A stretch of DNA of 33,476 nucleotides from an uncultured Brachyspira sp. (GCF_944390595.1 NZ_CALXRN010000101.1:1-33476); one strand, 5' to 3'; positions 8,093 to 17,007 are shown, counted from the first letter of the stretch. Notes: a model not told the origin generated them from the letters alone. Numbers and translations are program-made.

Positions 8093-8871
8093 CTAATTCA
8101 TTGGCCTTATTTTAGTACCAAGCTGCAAACCTATATCAAGACTGGATATATTTTCTATAGGATTGTTAAGCTGATTGTTGCCTTTGCTTTTATCATTATA
8201 TTTCAAAGCAAAATCATAACTAATATATCCGCCTATAACAAAATCAAATTTACGTGATGTATATACTGCATAATCCAATGTTAATTTTAGATATGGTATT
8301 ATATTACTTGAAAAATAGTCTTTGTAATTTTTTGTATTAATGATTTTTATAGTTTCATCGCTATAGCCTAATAATTTATTATAATATGAATCATTAATGG
8401 TGCCGTGAACAAAAATTTTCATTCCTGCTCCTATACCTATAGAAAATCGTTTATAATTGAATTTAGGCATACTCCAATAACTATGCTGTCAAAACTATAA
8501 TATTTATAATGCTGCATTTTTAGATATAAAGAGTTTGTATTCTCATCTTTAAGTCTGTAATTAAATGTATCTCTATTGTATCCAAATTCACCCATAAAAC
8601 TAAAACTTATATCTCTATTAAGCTCTAATCTGTATCCTGCCTGAAATAATACACCAGCTTCAAAACCTACATGCGAAGTTCTTGTATTATTGCTTATATT
8701 TGCATTATATTGATTAGTTTGAGCTTTATTAAAATGTGAAGGAGGTTTATTAAAGTAATGTATTCCTATACTCATTCCTAGAGGTACAAAAATACCTAGT
8801 TCTAACCCGCTTTTTGCAAATGATGTTGAACTTATAACTAGTAATATAATTAGTATTTTTATTGATTTCAT
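8093..8871 (-). pseudogene. Outer-membrane beta-barrel-like paralogue, frameshifted in the middle
   Basis: Two overlapping frames make one protein. The first (8871 leftward) has signal MKSIKILIILLVISSTSFA, GLELGIFVPLGMSIGI, FEAGVLFQAGYRLEL and FSFMGEFGY. The second (from 8470) has PKFNYKRFSIGIGAGMK and ends DIGLQLGTKIRPMN. Alignment to the intact paralogue (GIYPKLNWKKFSFGINAG) places the break at about 8466-8473, where GTA TGC CTA should read GTA-NNN-CCT: one base is missing. The restored length is 259 residues against 258 in the paralogue. There is no homopolymer at the break. First gene of the leftward run. Confidence 0.8.
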
Positions 8872-8904
8872 TTTTGACCTTATATTGATTTATTTTAGTA
8901 TAAT

Positions 8905-8945
8905 AACATACGTTAACATATTATACAACATATTTAATTAACATA
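8905..8945. repeat. Four AACATA direct repeats between divergent genes
   Basis: AACATA occurs at 8905-8910, 8915-8920, 8927-8932 and 8940-8945, spacings of 10, 12 and 13 bp, all in the same orientation. They lie in the divergent region between the barrel gene (start 8871) and the LTA-synthase-like gene (start 9046). Roughly helical spacing could reflect a regulator array; chance in AT-rich DNA is possible. Confidence 0.35.
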
Positions 8946-8992
8946 AAAATATATATCTTTTACAAATGAAACATTTTTTTATTAAAAAATAT

Positions 8993-9020
8993 TTGTAGAA
9001 AATAAATAATATTATATAAT
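8993..9020 (+). promoter_or_regulatory. Candidate promoter of the LTA-synthase-like gene
   Basis: TTGTAG at 8993-8998, a 16-bp spacer and a perfect TATAAT at 9015-9020. The start near 9027 leaves a leader of about 19 nt, supporting ATG 9046 over the upstream TTG at 9022. Confidence 0.5.
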
Positions 9021-9045
9021 CTTGATATTTAATACGGATAAATAT

Positions 9046-10788
9046 ATGAAAAAATTAACATTAAAAAATAATAGTTTTTATATACTTTCTTTTTTTATTG
9101 TACTATTATTATACTATTCTATAACTCAATTATTGTTTCCTATGTTTTCGGTAAACAAATTTGATTTTAATATAATAGATATTATCTATGCTTATATATT
9201 TTCTTTAATATCATATATACTTTCTAATAAAAATAAAATAACATCATATTTATTTATAGTAGTTGTGGTATTTTCTTTTTTTACTATAGAGCCTCTTTGT
9301 ATAACAATAGATGCTAAACCATTATTTTTTACTGATATGCCTGATTTATATCCTTCTTTGATTGAAGTATTGCCTTTATATATGCAGATAATTACAATAT
9401 CGGCAACTACACTTTATTTTGGTCTTCTATTGGCTTATGCTGTATATTTTATATATGGACTTTATAGAATATATAAAATAAATATAAAGAAAGCTGTTAT
9501 AATGACTTTAATAGTTGCTGCTGTAACTTATATATCGTTTTTCAGACCTGTAGCTATAAAATCAATATATGCTGATTATATAGATATAGCGAATAGATAT
9601 GGTATTATAAATACTATAAGTTATAGAATATCTTATGATAAATCAATAAAAATAACTGCAGATAAAGATAATGTAGAGGCAGCATTTAATTTATTAAAAG
9701 AAGCAGAAAGTATAAGAGATATATCAAAGCTGATAGTTCCTTATAATGATAATATAAAAAGAGATGTATTTGTTATATTTATGGAATCTTTTTATGATTA
9801 TGAGCATTTTTTACCTCTTATGGATAAAGATCCTTTTCCTAAAGAATATAGAGAATGGGCAAGCAATTCTACAAAGGTAGGACCTAATGACAGTTACGGC
9901 AGTTTATTTGCAAGAACATCCGGTTTGATAGGATCTTCTCCATTATTTCCAAAAAAACAAAAAACACCTATATATTCAGCTCTTCCATATTTGATGAAAG
10001 AAAATGGATATCATACGATAGCATTAGAAGAATCAGGAGTTACATATTATCTTGATGCATTATTTCCTAATATTGGAATGGATGATGTTGTATTCAATTT
10101 GGGGCTTACAAATATAAAAAATTATATAAAAACAAATGAAAGTGATAAGCCTATATTTTTATCTGGTTTTACATTTATGGGACATGCAGGAAGTCATGTT
10201 GAAAATGATTTAGATGTGTATGAGAATAACAAAAGACTCATGGATAAAATAAGTAAAAAAGATATACCTGTTCTTGTAGAAACAATGGAAAACTCTGCAT
10301 TATCAGCAAAGGATATAATAGATACTAGAGATGTAATATTAGAAAAATATCCGGATGCTCTTATAATATTTAAACATGATCATTTATATCCATATTTAAA
10401 AAATATAATATATAATTCAGATATAGATGAAGATATCAAAAAAAATTTTTTCTATACATATACAATTTCTCCTATATTAATATGGAATGGCACAAATGGT
10501 AGTTATAAATTTGAAGAGGATGGTTTTCCTCCTGAGAATATACCTATGTTTATTGCTGCTAATACAAAAGTAAATTATACAAACTCTATAATATCATTGC
10601 TTTATAAAGATAAAACGGATAATATTATAAAATTTTATAATTCTTTTTATACAAATGATAATGGTAAGATAGTAAAAATTGAAGTGGATAAAGATAGTTT
10701 ATCATACAAACAAAATGAAGCTCAAAGAATATTGTCTGAGGATATATTAAGAGGCAAAAAGTATTTTCATGTTTTAATAAATAAATAG
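9046..10788 (+). CDS. LTA-synthase-like membrane sulfatase/phosphotransferase
   Basis: A 580-residue protein with about five N-terminal membrane helices (to residue ~180) and a large extracytoplasmic alkaline-phosphatase-superfamily domain. Landmarks are VIFMESFYDY (metal-binding Glu near 247), GSLFARTSGLIG (candidate nucleophile Thr291 or a nearby Ser), GYHTIALEESG, FTFMGHAGSH, and IIFKHDH (Asp445, His446), which resemble the metal site of LtaS and phosphoethanolamine or phosphoglycerol transferases. It probably adds a phospho-alcohol head group to a surface glycan, glycolipid or lipid. CGGA at 9035-9038 serves ATG 9046. It converges on the next operon with 2 bp between stops. Exact substrate unknown. 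Confidence 0.8.
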   Translation: MKKLTLKNNSFYILSFFIVLLLYYSITQLLFPMFSVNKFDFNIIDIIYAYIFSLISYILSNKNKITSYLFIVVVVFSFFTIEPLCITIDAKPLFFTDMPDLYPSLIEVLPLYMQIITISATTLYFGLLLAYAVYFIYGLYRIYKINIKKAVIMTLIVAAVTYISFFRPVAIKSIYADYIDIANRYGIINTISYRISYDKSIKITADKDNVEAAFNLLKEAESIRDISKLIVPYNDNIKRDVFVIFMESFYDYEHFLPLMDKDPFPKEYREWASNSTKVGPNDSYGSLFARTSGLIGSSPLFPKKQKTPIYSALPYLMKENGYHTIALEESGVTYYLDALFPNIGMDDVVFNLGLTNIKNYIKTNESDKPIFLSGFTFMGHAGSHVENDLDVYENNKRLMDKISKKDIPVLVETMENSALSAKDIIDTRDVILEKYPDALIIFKHDHLYPYLKNIIYNSDIDEDIKKNFFYTYTISPILIWNGTNGSYKFEEDGFPPENIPMFIAANTKVNYTNSIISLLYKDKTDNIIKFYNSFYTNDNGKIVKIEVDKDSLSYKQNEAQRILSEDILRGKKYFHVLINK

Positions 10789-10790
10789 TT

Positions 10791-11303
10791 TTATTCATTG
10801 TTATATAATATCATTGTTATAATACCTACTACGCTTCCTGTTATAAGCGATAATATAAATACTGGAACTATCAAAAATCTAATATCCGGCAGGTTAAATA
10901 AATATTTTGATAAAAATGCCTGAGATAAATTACTTACTAAAGCTCCTGCTAAACTTATACCAAAAATTGAAAATGTATTTTTTAAATAACTCATCATCTT
11001 CATTATTATTACAGATGTTATACCTCCGCATAATCCTAAATAGAATGGGGGAGTTAATATATATGCAAAAACTATTGCAACAGATACATTTTTTATAAAT
11101 ATAAGAAGCAGTAATTCTCTAAATTTAAATATATCTATAACCATTAATATAACTATAAATGAAAAGCCTATTCTAAAATATGGTATAGGTCTTGGAAACA
11201 TATTTTCAACTGCAGCAATAAATGATGATATAAAAGCAAAAAATATTATATCATAAATTCTTCTTTTTCCTGTATGCGATTTAATACTTTCAAAAAATAC
11301 CAT
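10791..11303 (-). CDS. Gx-transporter family membrane protein (heptaprenyl diphosphate synthase component I-like)
   Basis: A 170-residue integral membrane protein with about five helices and the family features AAVENMFPRPIPYFRIGFSF and PPFYLGLCGGITSVIIMKMM. Members are annotated as Gx transporters or heptaprenyl diphosphate synthase component I; biochemical evidence is thin. It is paired with a NusG domain II protein encoded 8 bp upstream, a common pairing in other bacteria and the main contextual support. Last gene of the cdaA operon. Confidence 0.8.
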   Translation of the reverse strand: MVFFESIKSHTGKRRIYDIIFFAFISSFIAAVENMFPRPIPYFRIGFSFIVILMVIDIFKFRELLLLIFIKNVSVAIVFAYILTPPFYLGLCGGITSVIIMKMMSYLKNTFSIFGISLAGALVSNLSQAFLSKYLFNLPDIRFLIVPVFILSLITGSVVGIITMILYNNE

Positions 11304-11311
11304 AATTATTC

Positions 11312-11674
11312 CTATTGAACAATAGAATCTATTTCTAAATTATCCTCAACATTTTTTTCAAATCTTATAATTATGCCATTAGGCATGCATATTATAGGAG
11401 CATTTTTTAATACTCCTGCTTTAACACATAATTTATCTCTGCAAGGGGATTCTTCAAACATAATTTGATTATTACTTATAACTATTTTAGATTCTCCTAA
11501 TAATCCGTTTACTTTTATTTCCCTATCTGTATTTAAATCATATCTAAAGGATTTTTCATAAGTATCTATAATTACTTTATTACTTTTACCTGTTATTATT
11601 TTCTTAGCATAAAAAAATGAGAATATTAGTATGAATAGAAATATTATTATATCCCCGTATCTTAATTTTTTCAT
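11312..11674 (-). CDS. NusG domain II-containing membrane-anchored protein
   Basis: A 120-residue protein with one N-terminal membrane helix (about residues 7-25) and an extracytoplasmic NusG-II (DUF1312) domain. The diagnostic cysteine pattern is ESPCRDKLCVKAG followed by PIICMPNGIIIRFE. Such proteins usually sit next to Gx-transporter and FMN-binding redox membrane proteins, as the first does here. The conserved cysteines suggest a redox or cofactor role, but none is established. It lies 15 bp after cdaR and 8 bp before the Gx gene. Confidence 0.85.
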   Translation of the reverse strand: MKKLRYGDIIIFLFILIFSFFYAKKIITGKSNKVIIDTYEKSFRYDLNTDREIKVNGLLGESKIVISNNQIMFEESPCRDKLCVKAGVLKNAPIICMPNGIIIRFEKNVEDNLEIDSIVQ

Positions 11675-11689
11675 TAATTATTGATTTAC

Positions 11690-12679
11690 CTATTTATTAT
11701 TATTTGTAGTGTCATTTTTAGCTGATATTTCTATGTCAAAATATGATGGTTCTATTTTTATTAATTTTGTATTCATAGGTATATTAGCTTCAACTGATAT
11801 ATTAGAATATTTACCAGTATTTGTTATATCCTTTAAATCTAATGATAATAATATATCATTAGCAGTTATATTGGTAAGAAAACTTCTATTTGCTTCTAAT
11901 ACAACTTTATTTACTATAAATCCTTCCGCTGAGTTTACTGCAAATCTGCTGTCCAAATTATCAAAGCTCACAATTATATTATTAAACTCTACTACTTCTA
12001 CATCTTTATTAAAAATAATACTGACATTAACTCTTGATACATCAGATTTAACATTTTTAGGTATATTTACTCTTGATATTGTAGAATAATCCAAATATTT
12101 ATCATTTAAGTCTATATTATATGTTTTTACACTGTCTATAGTAGATATTAATGTTTTAGGACCTGATATAATTGTATTTGACGGATTTATTATAATATTA
12201 TCAATATTTAATCCTAATGAAGTCATACCTGTAGTTGAAGGCTCTATTGGAACAGTTTTATATGCCAACTCATCTAATATAACAGGTATTTTACTTGGAT
12301 TTACTGTAATATTCATTTTTGTATAATCTATATCTCCAACCAAATAAACATCATACATATTGCTTCCTATAGATGCATTTGTGAGATCTATATAAGTACT
12401 GAATGCTGTCGGAAGCTCATACACATTATCTTTAAATCCTTTTAAAGTTATTGTAGCATTTTCCTGAACATCATTGGCTATTAATAATTTTGGAGGTATA
12501 TTTTTTATTTCTATTTTAGTAACATAATCTTTAGTGTATTCTTTTTGATATCTTACAAATAAAAATAATAAGAAAGACATAGCAAGACATAATAATTTAA
12601 TCCAAAATCTGTTCGTTATGTAATTTAACGCCTTTTTATAATTAAATTTCTTAATATTTAGCTTTTTCTTGTTACTCAT
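11690..12679 (-). CDS. cdaR: CdaR-like YbbR-domain protein, regulator of the diadenylate cyclase
   Basis: A 329-residue protein with one N-terminal membrane helix (about 31-46: FWIKLLCLAMSFLLFLFV) and several extracytoplasmic YbbR repeats rich in short beta strands, such as VNPSKIPVILDELAYKTVPIEPS and SNTIISGPKTLI. In other bacteria CdaR binds the cyclase CdaA through the membrane and tunes cyclic-di-AMP synthesis. Its ATG overlaps the end of cdaA by 4 bp (12676-12679), indicating translational coupling. The usual third partner, glmM, is absent from this operon. Confidence 0.88.
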   Translation of the reverse strand: MSNKKKLNIKKFNYKKALNYITNRFWIKLLCLAMSFLLFLFVRYQKEYTKDYVTKIEIKNIPPKLLIANDVQENATITLKGFKDNVYELPTAFSTYIDLTNASIGSNMYDVYLVGDIDYTKMNITVNPSKIPVILDELAYKTVPIEPSTTGMTSLGLNIDNIIINPSNTIISGPKTLISTIDSVKTYNIDLNDKYLDYSTISRVNIPKNVKSDVSRVNVSIIFNKDVEVVEFNNIIVSFDNLDSRFAVNSAEGFIVNKVVLEANRSFLTNITANDILLSLDLKDITNTGKYSNISVEANIPMNTKLIKIEPSYFDIEISAKNDTTNNNK

Positions 12680-13455
12680 TTTATTTCTAAAAGTTCTCCA
12701 AGTCTTTTATCCAATTCTTCTCTGCTTAAATTATATTCTAATATGCCATTATGCACTATAGATACGCATTGTGTCTCTTCTGAAACTACAACCACAACAG
12801 CATCAGTTTGTTCGGATACACCGAGTGCAGCTCTATGTCTTGTACCAAGTCTTCTATTTTTTATTTTAGGTTCTATTTCAGTTAGAGGCAAATATGCACT
12901 TGCTGCTACTATTCTATTTTCCATAATAATAGCTGCTCCGTCATGTATTGGATTATTCTTAAAAAATATAGATTCTATAAGTTCTATAGATATGTCAGCA
13001 TTAAGCTTAACAGCTCTATCAACTAAAGAATGCAATGATATATTTCTCTGGAATACTATTAATGCACCATATCCTTTATATGATAAGTTAAATGTTGCAC
13101 TTAAAATCTTTTGTATTTGATCTTCATCGTATCTAAATGATTTTTTTAGAAAAGCACGTCCGCCTAATATTCTAAGTCCATGCTTTATTTCTGCTTGGAA
13201 AAGCACTACTATAGCAATAAGTCCAACCTGAAAGAATTTGTCAAATATCCATGATAATGTTGCAAGTCCGAATATTTTTACTATTAAAGTGATAAAAAAT
13301 AATATTATAAATCCTATGGCTATACTATATGCTCTTGTATTATACATAAGCATATATATTATATAAAATAATATTGCAACTAATATTATATCAATACCAT
13401 AAGAAAGATATCTCCAGTTTGTTGTCGATATAAAATTGTTAATACTATAAAGCAT
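12676..13455 (-). CDS. cdaA: CdaA-type diadenylate cyclase
   Basis: CdaA makes cyclic-di-AMP from two ATP at the membrane. The 259-residue protein has three N-terminal membrane helices (about 20-36, 44-60, 64-86) and a cytoplasmic DisA_N domain with both catalytic motifs: IHDGAAI at residues 170-176 and GTRHRAALG at 204-212. The length is typical. It heads an operon with cdaR, the NusG-II gene and the Gx gene, all within 15 bp of each other or overlapping. A promoter lies immediately upstream, so close that the leader would be only a few bases. Confidence 0.93.
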   Translation of the reverse strand: MLYSINNFISTTNWRYLSYGIDIILVAILFYIIYMLMYNTRAYSIAIGFIILFFITLIVKIFGLATLSWIFDKFFQVGLIAIVVLFQAEIKHGLRILGGRAFLKKSFRYDEDQIQKILSATFNLSYKGYGALIVFQRNISLHSLVDRAVKLNADISIELIESIFFKNNPIHDGAAIIMENRIVAASAYLPLTEIEPKIKNRRLGTRHRAALGVSEQTDAVVVVVSEETQCVSIVHNGILEYNLSREELDKRLGELLEIK

Positions 13456-13465
13456 ATACCTACGT

Positions 13466-13494
13466 ATTATATCACATTTGTATGTATTTGTAAA
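13466..13494 (-). promoter_or_regulatory. Promoter of the cdaA operon
   Basis: On the minus strand TTTACA (13494-13489), a 17-bp spacer, then TATAAT (13471-13466). Only ten bases separate the -10 box from the cdaA ATG, so the message would have a very short or no leader unless transcription starts elsewhere. Confidence 0.55.
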
Positions 13495-13500
13495 TATATT

Positions 13501-15234
13501 TTATTTGTTAAAACTAAGGCCTACATTATTAAATCTTGTATTTATTTTGCTTCTTGAATAAAGAGTTTTTCCTTCTTTTATAGTTTCAATAACTTCAATA
13601 TCTTTTATACTCATAGGATCGCATTTTATAGGATTGCCGCTAAGTATTACCAAATCTGCCAATTTGCCTTCTTCTATAGTTCCTTTTAGATATTCTTCTT
13701 TATTTTGATATGCGGCATTTATAGTAATAGCTTTTAATGCTTCATAAGGTGTAACCTTTTGATTTTCTCCCAATAATACCCCGTCTTTAGTTATTCTATT
13801 AACTGCACACCATACTGTTTCAATCATATTAGGTTTTATAACAGGTGTGTCTTGATGATATGTGAAATCTAAATTATTATTCAATGCTGTTTTTGAGGCG
13901 CTTATTTGAGACGCTCTTTCTATTCCTAAATTTTCTAAATGTGTATCACCCCAATAATATACATGTGCCACAAATATTGAAGGTATTATATTGAGATTTG
14001 CCATAGATTTGTATTGTTCCTCCCGTATTATCTGACTATGTACTAATACGGCTCTGTAATTGTTAGTAGTTTTTCTTCTGTTCATAACATTGCTGAAAGC
14101 ATTAATGTATTGTTCTGCTGCGGCATCTCCGTTGCAATGTGCCTGAAGCTGCAATTCATCATCTAATGCTTTTTCAACATATTTTTCTACAGCTGCATCA
14201 TCATATATACCATATCCTCTGTATCTGGCAGGACCGCTTACATAAGGCTGACCCAACCAAGCTGTTTTTGCCTGAGGAGAACCGTCTAAAAATATTTTGT
14301 ATCCTCCTATTTTAAATCTATTAACATATTTTCCAACCATTTCTTTATTAGTTTCAACAATAGATTCTGAGTTCTTTAAATCTATAAAAGCAATGATATC
14401 TATATTAAATCTATTATTTGTTACCATATTGTTTATAAGAGGAAATTCTGCTGTTGAAATTAGAGCATCCTGTGCTGTTGTAATACCATATCCTAAATAT
14501 ACATTTTCTGCCTGATTGATGAAATTCATTAAATCTTCGTCTGTAATTGCAAAATTTATACTCTGGGCATAATGCATAAAGGCTGTTTCTTCCATATATC
14601 CGGTAGGTTTTTTACTGTTAGGATATCTTTCTATAACTCCTCCTTCTATATCCGGAGTATTTTCATCAACTCCAAATTCTTCTAACGCTTTTGAGTTCAT
14701 TGCACCTACATGGCCGGAAGCATGTGTTATAAATATTGGATGTGTAGTAGAAATTTTATCTAAATCATCTCTGTTTGGATTTTTTTTATCAGGCAATAAA
14801 TTATTATCATATCCGAATCCTATTACCCAAGAATCATCTTTTAATTTGTTTACCTGTATATAATTTGTAATCTTTTCAGCAATTTCTAATAAATTAGTTG
14901 ATCCAGTTAAATCTACAGTTGTAAGTGATTGGGCAAATCTTATTATATGGCTGTGCGAATCTATAAAAGACGGCATTAAAGTTTTTCCATCTAAATCTAT
15001 TACTTCAGCATAAGCATTATTTAATAAACTTTTTTCATCTTCATCAGTATATACTACTTTCATTATAGTATTATCTCTTATTTCAATAGCTTTAGCGTAA
15101 GTAGGCTCATCTCCTTTCATTGTAAGTATGTCGCCGTTATGATAAACTTTTATCTTATGTGTTATACTGTCATAGCATGAATTTGATGATATTACAATTA
15201 TTATACAAACAAGAAAGAAATATATTTTTTTCAT
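13501..15234 (-). CDS. YtcJ-like amidohydrolase lipoprotein
   Basis: A 577-residue metal-dependent amidohydrolase of the YtcJ / amidohydrolase-3 type. The signal ends in a lipobox-like ISSNSC. The catalytic features are DSHSH (metal ligands, about residues 90-95), ITHASGHVGAMNSKAL, LQAHCNGDAA, LVHSQII and YHQDTPV, with C-terminal GKLADLVILSGNP typical of the composite beta-sandwich domain. Family members hydrolyse amides or related bonds of diverse small molecules; no substrate can be inferred here. AAGAGGC precedes the ATG. The lipoprotein signal predicts an exported, membrane-anchored enzyme. Confidence 0.88.
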   Translation of the reverse strand: MKKIYFFLVCIIIVISSNSCYDSITHKIKVYHNGDILTMKGDEPTYAKAIEIRDNTIMKVVYTDEDEKSLLNNAYAEVIDLDGKTLMPSFIDSHSHIIRFAQSLTTVDLTGSTNLLEIAEKITNYIQVNKLKDDSWVIGFGYDNNLLPDKKNPNRDDLDKISTTHPIFITHASGHVGAMNSKALEEFGVDENTPDIEGGVIERYPNSKKPTGYMEETAFMHYAQSINFAITDEDLMNFINQAENVYLGYGITTAQDALISTAEFPLINNMVTNNRFNIDIIAFIDLKNSESIVETNKEMVGKYVNRFKIGGYKIFLDGSPQAKTAWLGQPYVSGPARYRGYGIYDDAAVEKYVEKALDDELQLQAHCNGDAAAEQYINAFSNVMNRRKTTNNYRAVLVHSQIIREEQYKSMANLNIIPSIFVAHVYYWGDTHLENLGIERASQISASKTALNNNLDFTYHQDTPVIKPNMIETVWCAVNRITKDGVLLGENQKVTPYEALKAITINAAYQNKEEYLKGTIEEGKLADLVILSGNPIKCDPMSIKDIEVIETIKEGKTLYSRSKINTRFNNVGLSFNK

Positions 15235-15360
15235 TATAAAGCCTCTTAAATAGTATTTTGAAACTGTTTTATTTTTTATACTTTCTAAATATATACAACT
15301 GCATATAATATAATTATAACATTAACAATAAAAATATATACAAAATTTTTTATAATAATC

Positions 15361-15401
15361 AAAATAAAAAGCACCTCCTATAATAAATATAAGAGATGCT
15401 T
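15361..15401 (-). terminator. Rho-independent terminator of the beta-propeller gene
   Basis: On the minus strand AAGCATCTC (15401-15393) pairs with GAGGTGCTT (15377-15369) with one wobble, followed by TTTTTATTTT. It sits 32 bp beyond the stop of the beta-propeller lipoprotein gene. Confidence 0.85.
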
Positions 15402-15432
15402 AGGAATTAATTATGTACTATGAACGAAAAAA

Positions 15433-16377
15433 TTATAATTGTACTTTTTTGATTAAGCTAGTAGAAAGTTCTGGTATATATATAACATTATTAACTAAAT
15501 CTATATCAGCAACTCCGCTTAATTCTCCTTCAATTTTTTCTAATTGTTCTTTGGTATTCAAATCAAATACATATATGCAGGCATTATTATTAGCACCGTT
15601 TTCTCCCCAATCAGAAACATATAATTTGCCGTTAGCTATAGCTATACCGTCTAAAGCACCGGCTCCTAATCTTGAAGCTGTCCATTTAGTTAAACCAGTG
15701 CCGTCTATATTTAATGTGTAAATGTCTCCTCCGTTAGGATCTCCTCCAAATGTACTTCCAGCTACATATAAAACACCGTTATCTAAGAATATTCCATTAG
15801 CACCAACTACATTTGTAACTGAAGAAGTTATTGATAAAGCTGAATTGTTATCTACTTTTATGAAATGAACTGTAGAAGCCCCTGTATCAGTTAAAGCTAC
15901 AGTTGTAGGATCTATAACAACTGTATCATTTAAGAATTTAGATCCTTCTATTGGAAGTTTAGTAATGATTTTTTTATCTTTTATGTTAGCTAATACTAAG
16001 TTTCCTACCATAGAGCTATCGTTAACTTGATCTGGTATGATAATAATATCATCAGTTAGGAAAGAGAAACCTTTTGGGCTGTCTAATTCTCCTTCAAATA
16101 ATTTTTCAATACCTGTTCCGTCTTCATTAGCAACGATTATAAAACCGTCTTTAGGAGCATTAGGATCGCCTAAATTAGCAATATATAATTTACCATTTCT
16201 AAATTTTATACTTTCCGGTGCAGCTGCTCCTTCAACATTTATTGCAACAGCTTGTTTTACTGCATTAGTATCAGTAGTATTAGCATTAGTTGATGCTGTA
16301 TCTTTATTGGCATTATTTGAACATGATACTATAAAAATAAAAGCAAATAAAGCTATAACATTAAAAATTTTATTCAT
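15433..16377 (-). CDS. Beta-propeller lipoprotein (SMP-30/NHL-like)
   Basis: A 314-residue lipoprotein with signal MNKIFNVIALFAFIFIVSC, a short Asn/Thr/Ala-rich linker, then repeated blade-like segments such as APESIKFRNGKLYIANLG, LDSPKGFSFLTDDIIIIPD, GANGIFLDNGVLYVAG, LDGIAIANGKLYVSDWG and VADIDLVNNVIYIPE. This fits a six-bladed propeller binding a ligand or acting as a sensor in the periplasm. The start at 16377 is chosen for the AAGGAG site just upstream; a longer frame to 16434 has no such site. It is divergent from the Rrf2 regulator, which may control it. Confidence 0.82.
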   Translation of the reverse strand: MNKIFNVIALFAFIFIVSCSNNANKDTASTNANTTDTNAVKQAVAINVEGAAAPESIKFRNGKLYIANLGDPNAPKDGFIIVANEDGTGIEKLFEGELDSPKGFSFLTDDIIIIPDQVNDSSMVGNLVLANIKDKKIITKLPIEGSKFLNDTVVIDPTTVALTDTGASTVHFIKVDNNSALSITSSVTNVVGANGIFLDNGVLYVAGSTFGGDPNGGDIYTLNIDGTGLTKWTASRLGAGALDGIAIANGKLYVSDWGENGANNNACIYVFDLNTKEQLEKIEGELSGVADIDLVNNVIYIPELSTSLIKKVQL

Positions 16378-16405
16378 TTCGAATCTCCTTAAAATTATTT
16401 GCAAT

Positions 16406-16434
16406 AATATATACTTTGACAATATATATATCAA
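16406..16434 (-). promoter_or_regulatory. Promoter of the beta-propeller gene with possible operator
   Basis: On the minus strand TTGATA (16434-16429), a 17-bp spacer and TATATT (16411-16406). On the plus strand TTGA at 16416-16419 and TCAA at 16431-16434 form a small inverted repeat around the spacer that could bind the divergent Rrf2 regulator. The repeat arms are short, so the operator idea is weak. Confidence 0.45.
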
Positions 16435-16523
16435 GAATAAAATGTATAAAAATTGTTACCAAAGTTGTTACAATAAATTTTTATAATATTAAATAAAAAT
16501 ATTTTATGATTTATATTCAATTA

Positions 16524-16552
16524 TTGACTATAATTATTTTTTATTTTATCAT
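16524..16552 (+). promoter_or_regulatory. Candidate promoter of the Rrf2 gene
   Basis: TTGACT at 16524-16529 and TATCAT at 16547-16552 with a 17-bp spacer. Only seven bases remain before the ATG at 16560 and no Shine-Dalgarno site is present, which would imply a leaderless message. An alternative -10, TATAAT at 16529-16534, lacks a good -35. Confidence 0.4.
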
Positions 16553-16559
16553 ATAAAGT

Positions 16560-17000
16560 ATGAAGATTAATACAAAATTATCAGTTGCTACTCATATAGT
16601 ATTATGTATAGCATTTTTTGAAAATGAAGGCACTACATCTCATTTGCTAGCCAAAAGTGTAAAAACAAATCCGGCTGTTATAAGAAGAATTTTGCTTAAA
16701 TTGCAAGATGCTGGAATTGTAGAAACGGATAAAAAGGGCAGCAGATTAATAAAAGATGAAAAAGATATAACTTTATTATCAATATATGAGGCAGTATTTA
16801 CAGAAGAGGAGAGGGGACTTTTTAATTTCCATGAACCTAATCATATTTGCCCTGTTGGATGTGCTATGTTCGATGTTTTAGGAGATGAATTTAATTCTGT
16901 AAGACTTGATTTTGAAAAGTCCATGTCTAAAATAACATTAAAAAAAATAGTTGATGAAGTTAGAAAAAGAAAAAAGCATTTAAATTTTATGAATAAATAA
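16560..17000 (+). CDS. Rrf2-family transcriptional regulator
   Basis: A 146-residue winged-helix regulator: INTKLSVATHIVLCIAFF, the helix-turn-helix TSHLLAKSVKTNPAVIRRILLKLQDAGIVE, then a wing GSRLIKDEKDITLLSIYEAVF. Iron-sulfur Rrf2 proteins carry three cysteines; here only Cys97 and Cys101 (ICPVGC) are available, so it more likely resembles the non-cluster YwnA type or senses thiols or another ligand. It is divergent from the beta-propeller lipoprotein, its most likely target besides itself. It converges on the TPR gene with 7 bp between stops. Confidence 0.88.
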   Translation: MKINTKLSVATHIVLCIAFFENEGTTSHLLAKSVKTNPAVIRRILLKLQDAGIVETDKKGSRLIKDEKDITLLSIYEAVFTEEERGLFNFHEPNHICPVGCAMFDVLGDEFNSVRLDFEKSMSKITLKKIVDEVRKRKKHLNFMNK

Positions 17001-17007
17001 TATTATA

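Noticed and set aside
12743-13120. Rightward reading frame opposite cdaA
   Set aside because: It is a shadow of the intact, motif-bearing cdaA frame and has no ribosome site.
16037-16486. Rightward frame opposite the beta-propeller gene
   Set aside because: It is antisense to a clear lipoprotein and is rich in codons expected from the complement.
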